The notes under the pieces were generated by a model. The model saw nothing but the letters and a program-made list of their open reading frames with translations. It was not told the DNA's origin and did no database searches. A stretch of DNA of 64,000 bases from JAGIBJ01 sp032119795 (GTDB lineage Bacteria; Actinomycetota; Thermoleophilia; Solirubrobacterales; Solirubrobacteraceae): assembly GCA_032119795.1 (NCBI GenBank), contig JAUMFO010000001.1, positions 57,987 through 121,986 on the forward strand, written 5' to 3'. Below, in pieces: positions 8,268-15,838 of the stretch (position 1 is its first letter; each line of letters starts with the position of its first letter). The translations under genes were made by a program, and so were the position numbers.

Positions 8268-9475
8268 TACTGGATGTTCTTGTAGACCTCGAACATCGGC
8301 AGGTACATGGAGATGACGACGAAGCCCACGATGCCGCCGATCACGATGATCATGATCGGCTCGATGATCGACGTGAGCGACTTGACGGCCGCGTCGACCT
8401 GGTCCTCGTAGAAGTCGGCGACCTTGCCGAGCATCTCTTCCATCTGGCCGGTCTCCTCACCGACGGCCACCATGTGGGTGACCATCGCCGGGAATACCGT
8501 CGACTGCTTGAGCGGGCCGGTGATCGTGCCGCCGCCCTTCACCGACTGGATGACGTCCTCCATGGTCTCCTCGACCACGGCATTACCCGACGTCTTCCCC
8601 GTCACCTCCAGGGCGAGCAGGAGGGGAACGCCGGCGCCGGTGAGCGCCGAAAGCGTGCGGCTCCAGCGAGCCAAGGCGATCTTCTGCACGATGTCGCCGA
8701 CCTTCATCGGCATGCGGAGCGTCAGGCGCTCCCACGTGCGGCGACCGCCCGGAGTCTTCTTCCAGCGCTTAAAGAGGAACATGCCACCGAAAATGCTGCC
8801 AAACACCAGGTACCACTGGTTCTTGAGGGCGTTGGACGCTGCCACGGTGTACTGGGTGAGCTTCGGCAGCGAGCCGCCGAGATCCTTAAAGATCGACGCG
8901 AACTGCGGAACGATGAAGAGCAGCATGGCGCTGAGCACGATCATCGCGAAGATGAGCACCACGATCGGGTACATCATCGCCGACTTGACCTGGCGCCGCA
9001 GCGAATCGGCGGCCTCCAGCTGATCGGCGACGCGCAGCAGCGAGGAGTCCAAGACGCCGCCCGTCTCGCCCGCCCGCACCATCGACACGTACAGCGGCGA
9101 GAAGATCTTCGGGAACTTGTCGAGCGAGTCGGAGAACGTCTGCCCCGCCTCCACGTCTTTGGAGATCGATTGAAGCGTCTCCTGCAGCTTCTTGTTCTGC
9201 GTCTGTGCCTCGATGATCATCAAGGCGCGCAGGATCGTCATGCCGGAGCCGATCATCGTCGCCAGCTGGCGAGTCATGATCGTGAGGTCGACCGGCTTGA
9301 CGGAGCCAAAGCCAGGGATCTCCAGCTCTTTGGAGGTCTGTTTGTCCTTGACCTCCAGGACCACGAGCCCCTTCTGCCGGAGCTGCTCGATGACGGCGTT
9401 ACGCGTCTCGGCGTCGGTCGTTCCGGACGACTGCGAGCCGACCGCGTCGACCGCTTTCCAAGCGAAGGTGCTCAT
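8267..9475 (-). CDS. pilC: Type IV pilus inner-membrane platform protein PilC (type II secretion F family)
   Basis: A 402-residue polytopic membrane protein that forms the platform on which the PilB and PilT ATPases act during pilus extension and retraction. It contains the two tandem T2SSF domains: first LTIMTRQLATMIGSGMTILRAL, ending LLFIVPQFASIFKDLGG; second LARWSRTLSALTGAGVPLLLALEV, ending IVGFVVISMYLPMFEVYKNIQ. Three strongly hydrophobic segments are visible at about residues 170-192, 223-240 and 370-392. The paired motif VRAGETGG / VAVGEETGQ is the family signature. Length is normal for PilC. It is the last gene of the string, 24 bp after pilT. Confidence 0.96.
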   Translation of the reverse strand: MSTFAWKAVDAVGSQSSGTTDAETRNAVIEQLRQKGLVVLEVKDKQTSKELEIPGFGSVKPVDLTIMTRQLATMIGSGMTILRALMIIEAQTQNKKLQETLQSISKDVEAGQTFSDSLDKFPKIFSPLYVSMVRAGETGGVLDSSLLRVADQLEAADSLRRQVKSAMMYPIVVLIFAMIVLSAMLLFIVPQFASIFKDLGGSLPKLTQYTVAASNALKNQWYLVFGSIFGGMFLFKRWKKTPGGRRTWERLTLRMPMKVGDIVQKIALARWSRTLSALTGAGVPLLLALEVTGKTSGNAVVEETMEDVIQSVKGGGTITGPLKQSTVFPAMVTHMVAVGEETGQMEEMLGKVADFYEDQVDAAVKSLTSIIEPIMIIVIGGIVGFVVISMYLPMFEVYKNIQ

Positions 9476-9499
9476 GACCGTGCTGCTCTCAGGCCCTGG

Positions 9500-10588
9500 T
9501 TAGACGTGGGCCATCGCCGGCGAGCCGCTGCCCATCAGGCGCTTGAGCTCTTCGACATCGTTGGAACGCTCCTCGGCCAGGCTGCGCGAGATCACGCCAT
9601 GCCGCACGAGCGCCGCGAGGGCGGCGTCCATGGTCTGCATGCCGTGGGCGGCACCGGTCTGGATCGACGAGTAGATCTGGTGGGTCTTGCCCTCACGGAT
9701 GAGGTTGCGGACGGCCGGCGTCGGCACGAGCACCTCACAGGCGCAGACGCGCCCGGCGCCATCGGCGGTCGGCAGCAGCTGCTGCGTCACCACGCCCATC
9801 AGCGCCGTGGAGAGCTGGACGCGGACCTGCTGCTGCTGGGCGGCCGGGAAGACGTCGACGATGCGGTCGATCGTCTGCGGGGCGCTCTGCGTGTGCAGGG
9901 TGGCGAAGACGAGGTGGCCGGTCTCAGCCGCTGTCAGGGCCGTGTGAATGGTCTCCTGGTCGCGCATCTCGCCGACGAGAATGACGTCCGGGTCCTGGCG
10001 CAGGGCGGCGCGCAGGGCGAGCGAGAAGCTTGGGGCGTCGGCGCCGATCTCACGCTGGTTCACGACGCAGCGCTTGTGGCGGTGCAGGAACTCGATCGGA
10101 TCCTCGACGGTCATGATGTGCTCGTCGCGCGTCATGTTGATCTCGTTGATCATCGCCGCGAGCGTCGTCGACTTGCCGGAGCCGGTCGGGCCCGTCACGA
10201 GGACGAATCCACGCGGCTTCTCGGTGAGGTCCTTCAGGACGGGCGGAAGGCTGAGCTGCTCGAGCGTGGCGATGTCGCTCGGGATCACGCGGAAGGCGGC
10301 GCCCAGAGCCCCGCGCTGGAAGTAGCAGTTCACGCGGAAGCGGCCGGTGCCGGACGAGCCGTAGGCGAAGTCGAGCTGCCAGTCGTTCTCAAGGCGCTGA
10401 CGCTGGTCGTTGTTGAGGATCGAGTAGATGATCTCTCGGGTGTCCGTCGGCGAGAGGCGTTCGTAGCCCTCAAGCGGCTGGAGGCGTCCGCGGACGCGCA
10501 CCATCGGCGGAACGCCGGCGGTCAGGTGGAGGTCCGACGCGCGGCGACGGAGCGTCTCCATGAGTAGGTCTGCGAAATCGAAGTCCAC
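9500..10588 (-). CDS. pilT: Type IV pilus retraction ATPase PilT
   Basis: A 362-residue hexameric ATPase that depolymerises the pilus and powers twitching motility. Motifs in order: RRRASDLHLTAGVPPMVRVRG (N-terminal PAS-like domain), Walker A GPTGSGKSTTLAAMI at about residue 132, Asp box EDPIEFLHRHKRCVVNQREIG, Walker B ALRQDPDVILVGEMRD, His box LVFATLHTQSA, and the C-terminal retraction motif region (AEERSNDVEELKRLMG), whose AxxRxxD-like spacing resembles the PilT AIRNLIRE area at IREGKTHQIYSSIQTG. It lacks the MshEN domain and the tetracysteine zinc site of PilB, which separates it from the extension ATPase. Immediately downstream of pilB (47 bp). Confidence 0.96.
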   Translation of the reverse strand: MDFDFADLLMETLRRRASDLHLTAGVPPMVRVRGRLQPLEGYERLSPTDTREIIYSILNNDQRQRLENDWQLDFAYGSSGTGRFRVNCYFQRGALGAAFRVIPSDIATLEQLSLPPVLKDLTEKPRGFVLVTGPTGSGKSTTLAAMINEINMTRDEHIMTVEDPIEFLHRHKRCVVNQREIGADAPSFSLALRAALRQDPDVILVGEMRDQETIHTALTAAETGHLVFATLHTQSAPQTIDRIVDVFPAAQQQQVRVQLSTALMGVVTQQLLPTADGAGRVCACEVLVPTPAVRNLIREGKTHQIYSSIQTGAAHGMQTMDAALAALVRHGVISRSLAEERSNDVEELKRLMGSGSPAMAHV

Positions 10589-10635
10589 GGTCTTCTCGTC
10601 GGTCTGGAAAGGGGGTTACTTGAGGAAAGTGAGGT

Positions 10636-12801
10636 CTAGGTGCCGCAGACGCGGGCGACCTCTTGGATCGAGGTCATGCCGGCCTCGACCTTGGCAATGC
10701 CGTCATCGCGGAGGGTGCGCATACCGTTGCGTTGCGCGGCCTCGCCGATCTGCTCGGCGGTCGCACGAGCGGTGATCAACTCACGCATCTCCTCGTTGCA
10801 CGTCATCACCTCGTAGAGCCCGAGTCGGCCCTTGTAGCCGGAGTGTCCGCACCGCGAGCAGCCCTTGGGCCCGAAGGCCTTGATCGGCTCGTCACGCATG
10901 TCGTAGCCGTTGGTGTGCAGCACCTCGACGGAGAGTTCGATCTCCTCCTTGCAGTGCTTGCAGAGCTTGCGGGTGAGGCGCTGGGCGACCACCGTCTCGA
11001 TCGAGGAGGCGATCAGGAATGGCTCGATGCCCATCTCCAGCAGACGCGACACGGCGCTTGGTGCGTCGTTGGTGTGCAGCGTGGAGAGCACGAGGTGGCC
11101 GGTGAGGGCCGACTCGATCGCGATCTTGGCGGTCTCGCCGTCGCGAATCTCGCCGACCATGATCACGTCGGGGTCGGCGCGCATCAGGGCGCGCAGGCCG
11201 TTGGCGAAGGTGAGGCCCGCCTTCGGGTTGACCTGTACCTGGTTGACGCCAGCGAGCTGGTACTCGACCGGGTCCTCGACGGTGATGATGTTCTTCTCGG
11301 GCGAGTTGATCGCGCCGAGTGCGGCGTACAAGGTGGTCGACTTACCCGAGCCGGTCGGACCGGTCACGAGGACGGCGCCGTGGGCTTGGCCGAAGCCGTG
11401 CTCGAAGCGCTCGCGCTCCTCTTTGCGCATGCCGAGAATGTCGAGATCCATCACGACGTTCGACTTGTCGAGGATGCGCATGATGACCGCCTCGCCATGC
11501 ACGGACGGGAGGGTCACGACGCGCAGGTCGAGCTTGTGGCCGTCGATCGAGAGCGAGATGCGACCGTCCTGCGGGATGCGGCGCTCGGAGATGTCGAGCG
11601 CGGCCATGATCTTCACGCGGCTCACGACGCCGGCCGCCATCTTCTTGGGCACGTCGGCGGCGTCGACGAGCACGCCATCCACGCGGTACCGCACACGCAT
11701 GCCGAACTCGCCGGCCTGCAAGTGGATGTCTGAGGCGCCGCGCTCAACGGCCTGGGCGACGACCTGGTTGACGAGCTTGATGACCGGGGCGTCGTCGGAG
11801 CCGCCGCGCAGGTCGACGACGCCGTCGTCTTCGCTGCCATCGAGTTCTTCGACGCCATCACCGCTGACGACGTCGTCCAGGCGAGTCAGTCGCGAGATGG
11901 CAGTCGCAACGTCCTCGCGGGACGCCACCACGGGCCGCACATCCAGGCCCGTCATCAGGGAGATGTCGTCGATGACGATGATGTTCGCCGGGTCGACCAT
12001 CGCGACCATGACCACGCGATCGGTGATCATCTTCACCGGCAGCGCCTCGTAGCGCTTGGCGGCGGCCGGATCGATCAGGTTCGCGGCGGTGAAGTCCACC
12101 TTGAAGAGCGAAAGGTCGATGAGCTCGATGCCATGGCGCTCGGAGACGGCGCGAGCCAGGCCCTCCGGGGAGATCGAGTTCTGTTCCAGCAGGATCGCCT
12201 CGGGCAGGCGGCCCTGCTCGGCACCGAGCTGCTGCGCGGCGGCCACGAGCTCGGGCGTCACCAGGCCAAGGGAGATCGCAGCCTCGAGATCCGACCGCGT
12301 GTGCTTGGCCACGCCGGCGGGGCGAGAGAGCCCTTCCATCAGGAGCTCGCCGGCCTCGTCGACGGAGGCGTCGTGCTCGGGGGTCGCGTCGACGTCGGCG
12401 CCGGGCTCAAAGCCAGAGGAGACGTCGACCTGGTGCGCGGCCGGGGCCGCAGCCAGCTCAGCGGTGTGCTCGGCGCGAGCGGCGCGAGCGGCCTCCGCCT
12501 CGGCCGCAGCCTGCGCCGCAATGTGCGCCTCGTAGGCCGCGAGTTCGGCCTCGTACTGGGCCTGCGCCGCAGCGTGCGCGGCGACGGGATCCTCGAAGCC
12601 GGCGTAAGGGTCGGCCGGCGTGGCAGGGGTCACGGCGGGTTGAGCGGCCGCGAACGGGTCGCCAGCGGCGCCGGGGACGTGCGCGCCTTCCGATGCACCG
12701 TTGGCAGAAGGAGCACCTGCGTGGGCACCGGTGCCAGCGGGTTCCGCGACCGTCAGGTCATGGAACTGGCTTTCCGCCTGGGGGATCGTATGCGGCTCCA
12801 T
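10636..12801 (-). CDS. pilB: Type IV pilus extension ATPase PilB
   Basis: A 721-residue pilus assembly ATPase. Residues 1-155 are an unusually long Ala/Glu-rich cytoplasmic extension (repeated AAQAQYEAELAAYEAHIAAQ-type stretch, possibly coiled coil). An MshEN domain follows at about 165-310 (GRLPEAILLEQNSISPEG, VVMVAMVDPANIIVIDD). The ATPase core has RGASDIHLQAG, Walker A VTGPTGSGKSTT at about residue 480, VEDPVEYQLAGVNQVQVN, Walker B ADPDVIMVGEIRDGET and STLHTNDAP. The zinc tetracysteine CKHCKEE...CSRCGHSGYKGR is typical of PilB/GspE. The ATG start lies 44 bp inside the aroE 3' end, so translation is probably coupled to aroE. No later ATG fits before the conserved region. Confidence 0.95.
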   Translation of the reverse strand: MEPHTIPQAESQFHDLTVAEPAGTGAHAGAPSANGASEGAHVPGAAGDPFAAAQPAVTPATPADPYAGFEDPVAAHAAAQAQYEAELAAYEAHIAAQAAAEAEAARAARAEHTAELAAAPAAHQVDVSSGFEPGADVDATPEHDASVDEAGELLMEGLSRPAGVAKHTRSDLEAAISLGLVTPELVAAAQQLGAEQGRLPEAILLEQNSISPEGLARAVSERHGIELIDLSLFKVDFTAANLIDPAAAKRYEALPVKMITDRVVMVAMVDPANIIVIDDISLMTGLDVRPVVASREDVATAISRLTRLDDVVSGDGVEELDGSEDDGVVDLRGGSDDAPVIKLVNQVVAQAVERGASDIHLQAGEFGMRVRYRVDGVLVDAADVPKKMAAGVVSRVKIMAALDISERRIPQDGRISLSIDGHKLDLRVVTLPSVHGEAVIMRILDKSNVVMDLDILGMRKEERERFEHGFGQAHGAVLVTGPTGSGKSTTLYAALGAINSPEKNIITVEDPVEYQLAGVNQVQVNPKAGLTFANGLRALMRADPDVIMVGEIRDGETAKIAIESALTGHLVLSTLHTNDAPSAVSRLLEMGIEPFLIASSIETVVAQRLTRKLCKHCKEEIELSVEVLHTNGYDMRDEPIKAFGPKGCSRCGHSGYKGRLGLYEVMTCNEEMRELITARATAEQIGEAAQRNGMRTLRDDGIAKVEAGMTSIQEVARVCGT

Positions 12802-13630
12802 GGTCCTCTGCTGTGTTCCTTACGGCAGACCGCATCGCCGCCACATCAGCGGGGCGACCGGTCCACAACTCAAAGCTGCGCGCACCTTGTTGGACGAGGA
12901 TCTCCAGGCCATCGACGACAAACGTGCGCTTCGCTGCCTCAGCAGTGAGCACCGTTCCGCCGGGCTTGTAGGCCAGGTCCACCACGGTGGCGTATCTGGC
13001 CAGGTGATCGACGGACAGCGGGAGCCCGTCGATGCCACTGGACGAACGGTCGAGCTCGAGCGCCGTGCAATTCACCAAGATATCTGCTGGTTCTACCAGC
13101 CCACTGTCCCCCGAAACGGACAGCGCCGTCCCCCCGAGCTCCTCCACGAGCGCCTCGGCACGGGCACTCGTGCGGTTCCAGACGCCGACTTCGCAGCCGA
13201 TGCTGCGCAGCGCCCAGACGATCGCCCGGGCACTTCCGCCTGCTCCGAGCACGATGGCTGAGGCTTGCGGGCGACCGGTGAGCGTGGCCAGGAGGCCGGG
13301 TGCGTCGGTGTTGTCTGCCGCGATCCCACCATCTGGCGCGTAAAGCAACGTGTTCGCAGCGCCGATCTCGCGCGCCGCGACCGACGCCGTGTCTGCCACG
13401 GCGAGCGCCGCGCCTTTGTGCGGGATCGTGACGTTGACCCCGGCAAAGCCGGAGGCCGGAAGCGCGCGGAGCGTCGCCTCGACCCGCTCAGGTGGCACCG
13501 GCAGCAACTGGTAGTCCAGGCCCGCCGCCTGGTGCATCGCGGGCGAGCGGCTGTGGCTCACGGGCCACCCGACGACGCCGTACCGGGGCCGAGCGGTCGC
13601 GGAGCCGCCCGCGCTCACCGGGGCGCTCAA
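12758..13630 (-). CDS. aroE: Shikimate dehydrogenase AroE
   Basis: A 290-residue NADPH-dependent reductase converting 3-dehydroshikimate to shikimate in aromatic amino acid biosynthesis. Motifs: YGVVGWPVSHSRSPAMH (substrate site), GVNVTIPHKGAAL (catalytic Lys), GAANTL, ADNTDAPGLL (catalytic Asp), the Rossmann loop LGAGGSARAIVWAL and NRTSARAEAL. Between SRSPAMH and LPVPPE only about 10 residues remain (QAAGLDYQL), shorter than I expect for the family, so the first helix is trimmed. The start is TTG at 13630, overlapping the mltG stop in TTGA; GTG four codons in is an alternative. The 3' end overlaps pilB by 44 bp. Confidence 0.93.
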   Translation of the reverse strand: MSAPVSAGGSATARPRYGVVGWPVSHSRSPAMHQAAGLDYQLLPVPPERVEATLRALPASGFAGVNVTIPHKGAALAVADTASVAAREIGAANTLLYAPDGGIAADNTDAPGLLATLTGRPQASAIVLGAGGSARAIVWALRSIGCEVGVWNRTSARAEALVEELGGTALSVSGDSGLVEPADILVNCTALELDRSSSGIDGLPLSVDHLARYATVVDLAYKPGGTVLTAEAAKRTFVVDGLEILVQQGARSFELWTGRPADVAAMRSAVRNTAEDHGAAYDPPGGKPVP

Positions 13631-15387
13631 CAGGTGTCCGGCGAGCCGCCGGCGGCGTCGCGCGCCGCGTTGTACTTCGCGCTGTCCTGGGCGAACTTGT
13701 CTGCGGTTGCAGCGAAGGCGTGTTCGCCGCAGCGGCCGGGCTTGACCACGAAGTACAGGTAGGGCACGTTCGCGGGCTTGGCGGCAGCTTCGATCGACGC
13801 AAGCCCCGGGTTCCCGATCGGCGTCGGCGGCAAGCCGGTCCGCGTGCGGGAGTTGAACGGGCCGTCCCGGTCGAGCTCACTTTGCTTGATCGGGTCGGTC
13901 CAGTTGCCGCTGGCATAGCGGAAGGTCGCATCGATCCCGAGCGGCATGCCCGCCTTCAGGCGGTTGTAGATCACCGCGGCGATCAGTGGGCGCTCGCGCG
14001 TGAGCCGCGCCTCGCGCTCCACCATCGAGGCGATCGTGAGCACCTCGTAGGGCGTGAGGTTGGCCTTCTTGGCCTTCGTCATCGAGACGCCACCGAAGTT
14101 CTGCTCAAACGCCTGAAGCTGGCGGTCGATCAGGTCGCGGGCAGTGAACCCGGCGGGGAGTTCGTAGGTGGAGGGGAACAGCAGCCCTTCGAGGGTGCGC
14201 GCGTTCTTCGGCACACCGTAATCCGCGCGCAGCTCCTCGCGGCGTTCGCGGAGCACCTTGACGGCCGTCGCGCCGTAGCCGTCGACCGTGTTCTGCCGCT
14301 TGAATCGCGCCGCGATCTCACGGATCGAGAGGCCCTCGGGGATGGTGATGTTCTGCAGGTCGAGCGGGTTGACGGTGCCGCCGTTGAGCGCAGCCAGGGC
14401 CGCGCCATACGACATGTCCTTCTTGAGCTTCACCAGGCCGGACGGCAGGTCGTTGCGCTGCCCAGCGATCACCGCGCGCAGCGTGAAGAGGCGCGCGGAA
14501 TCGACGACGCCTGCTTCGTAGAGCTTGTCGCCGACGGCGCTGGCGCCCGAGCCCTCAGGGATCTCGACGCTGATCTCCTCGGTGCCACCGCCCTTGAGCG
14601 GCTGCCACAGCGTCCATTGCGACCAAGCGACGCCGGCCAGGAAGAGGAAGACGACGAGGAGCGCGAGTTTGCGGCGGCGGCTGCGCCCTCGGCCGAGCGA
14701 GCCCCCCATGTTGGCGTCGCCGGGCGGCGAGACGACCGTCCGGCTCGTCGACCGGCTCGCGAACGAGCGACGGCGGTGCACGGCGACCTGGCGGTGGTCG
14801 GGCAGGTCGAAGGCGGGGGCCGGCGGCTGAGCGGGTGGCTCCGGATCGATCTTCAGCGGTTCTGCGGGGCGCGCACGGCCGTTCGTGGCTGCAGGCGCCT
14901 CCGGCGACGCTGGCCCCGCAGGCTGTGCGCCGGCGCGGCGGCGCGGCTGGGCCGCGTCTGCTGCGGCCGGACGAGCTGGTGCCGGACGCACCGGCTCCGC
15001 GGCTACGGGTGCAGCTGCGCCTGGGGCCGGCGGCGGCCACGCCGCGACCGGCTGGTCGGACCCGAAGGACTCGGCGTCATCCCACCAGCCGGCGTCGTCG
15101 CCAGGGGCTGCGGCGGGCGTTGAGGCAGGCTGAGCGGGCTGCGCGGCTGCTGCAGGCTGTGCCGGTCGGGCGGGACGCAGCACCGGCTCAGCGCCTTGCG
15201 CAGCGCCGGCGGGCCCTGGAGGCGCGGCCGCGGCAGCTGAGCCAGCCGGCGGAGCAAGCGGGTGCCCGGGCGGCGGCGACCAGGTGGCATCGCCGGAGCG
15301 TCGCCGCTCACGGTCGATCATCGCCTGACGGCGTTCTTCCTCGGTCCGCTCGCGCGGCTCGCGGCGGCCTCCTGAGAACAGACTCAC
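13627..15387 (-). CDS. mltG: Endolytic peptidoglycan transglycosylase MltG with long cytoplasmic tail
   Basis: A 586-residue inner-membrane enzyme that cleaves nascent glycan strands and sets their length. Residues 1-230 are an Ala/Pro-rich, probably disordered cytoplasmic region, far longer than in proteobacterial MltG but common in actinobacteria. A single transmembrane helix (KLALLVVFLFLAGVAWS) lies at about 238-258. The periplasmic part has a LysM-like segment (ISVEIPEGSGASAVGDKLYEAGVV, ITIPEGLSIREIAARF) and the YceG catalytic domain: LEGLLFPSTYELP, LTIASMVEREARL (catalytic Glu near 455), IAAVIYNRL, PLGIDATFRYA, NSRTRTGLPPTPIGNPGLASIEAA, YLYFVV. Coupled by 4-bp overlaps to ruvX upstream and aroE downstream. 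Confidence 0.95.
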   Translation of the reverse strand: MSLFSGGRREPRERTEEERRQAMIDRERRRSGDATWSPPPGHPLAPPAGSAAAAAPPGPAGAAQGAEPVLRPARPAQPAAAAQPAQPASTPAAAPGDDAGWWDDAESFGSDQPVAAWPPPAPGAAAPVAAEPVRPAPARPAAADAAQPRRRAGAQPAGPASPEAPAATNGRARPAEPLKIDPEPPAQPPAPAFDLPDHRQVAVHRRRSFASRSTSRTVVSPPGDANMGGSLGRGRSRRRKLALLVVFLFLAGVAWSQWTLWQPLKGGGTEEISVEIPEGSGASAVGDKLYEAGVVDSARLFTLRAVIAGQRNDLPSGLVKLKKDMSYGAALAALNGGTVNPLDLQNITIPEGLSIREIAARFKRQNTVDGYGATAVKVLRERREELRADYGVPKNARTLEGLLFPSTYELPAGFTARDLIDRQLQAFEQNFGGVSMTKAKKANLTPYEVLTIASMVEREARLTRERPLIAAVIYNRLKAGMPLGIDATFRYASGNWTDPIKQSELDRDGPFNSRTRTGLPPTPIGNPGLASIEAAAKPANVPYLYFVVKPGRCGEHAFAATADKFAQDSAKYNAARDAAGGSPDTC

Positions 15388-15830
15388 GGTCGCTCATCCT
15401 GCCATGCCGGGCCCCCGAAGGACTCCGGCACCGGCGGAAGTCCCTGGTGTTCGGCCAACCAGCCGCTAAGCAGATGGGCCGCTGCGCGCGAGTCTTCGTC
15501 AGCTCGCGCGTCATGGTCACGCTCGGCCATCCGGGTGGTGAAGCGCTCGTCGTAGAGGTCGACGGGCACGGGGACGGCTGCCCGCAGCTGCTCGCAGAAG
15601 CGGCGTGTCTCCTTCGTCTGCGCGGTCTCGCGACCCGACAGTCCGATCGGCAGGCCGAGCACGACGCGCTCCACCCCACGCTCAGCGACGAGGCTCGCGA
15701 TGCGCTTGATTCCGCTCGGCGTTGCGGCCTTGCGCACGACCGGCAGCGGCGAGGCGATCGTGCCGCTCGGATCCGTGATCGCCACGCCGCAACGGGCGCT
15801 GCCGAAGTCCAGCGCGAGAACGCGGCCCAC
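15384..15830 (-). CDS. ruvX: Putative pre-16S rRNA nuclease / Holliday junction resolvase-like RuvX (YqgF)
   Basis: A 148-residue RNase H-fold protein. Known roles of the family are 16S rRNA 5'-end maturation and, in mycobacteria, Holliday-junction resolution. The first metal Asp lies in VLALDFGSARCGVAITD. GIASPLPVV, VVLGLPIGLSGRET, and the Glu of VDLYDERFTTRMAE complete the YqgF signature, followed by DSRAAAHLLSGWL with a further acidic residue. Length is normal. Start GTG at 15830, 8 bp after alaS. The stop overlaps the mltG start by 4 bp (ATGA). Confidence 0.93.
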   Translation of the reverse strand: MGRVLALDFGSARCGVAITDPSGTIASPLPVVRKAATPSGIKRIASLVAERGVERVVLGLPIGLSGRETAQTKETRRFCEQLRAAVPVPVDLYDERFTTRMAERDHDARADEDSRAAAHLLSGWLAEHQGLPPVPESFGGPAWQDERP

Positions 15831-15838
15831 GCGGGTGC

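Noticed and set aside
8231..10567. A 778-residue plus-strand reading frame
   Set aside because: It is antisense to pilC and pilT, which have full motif sets. Long antisense frames are normal in GC-rich DNA; its peptide is His/Arg/Asp-rich without domains.
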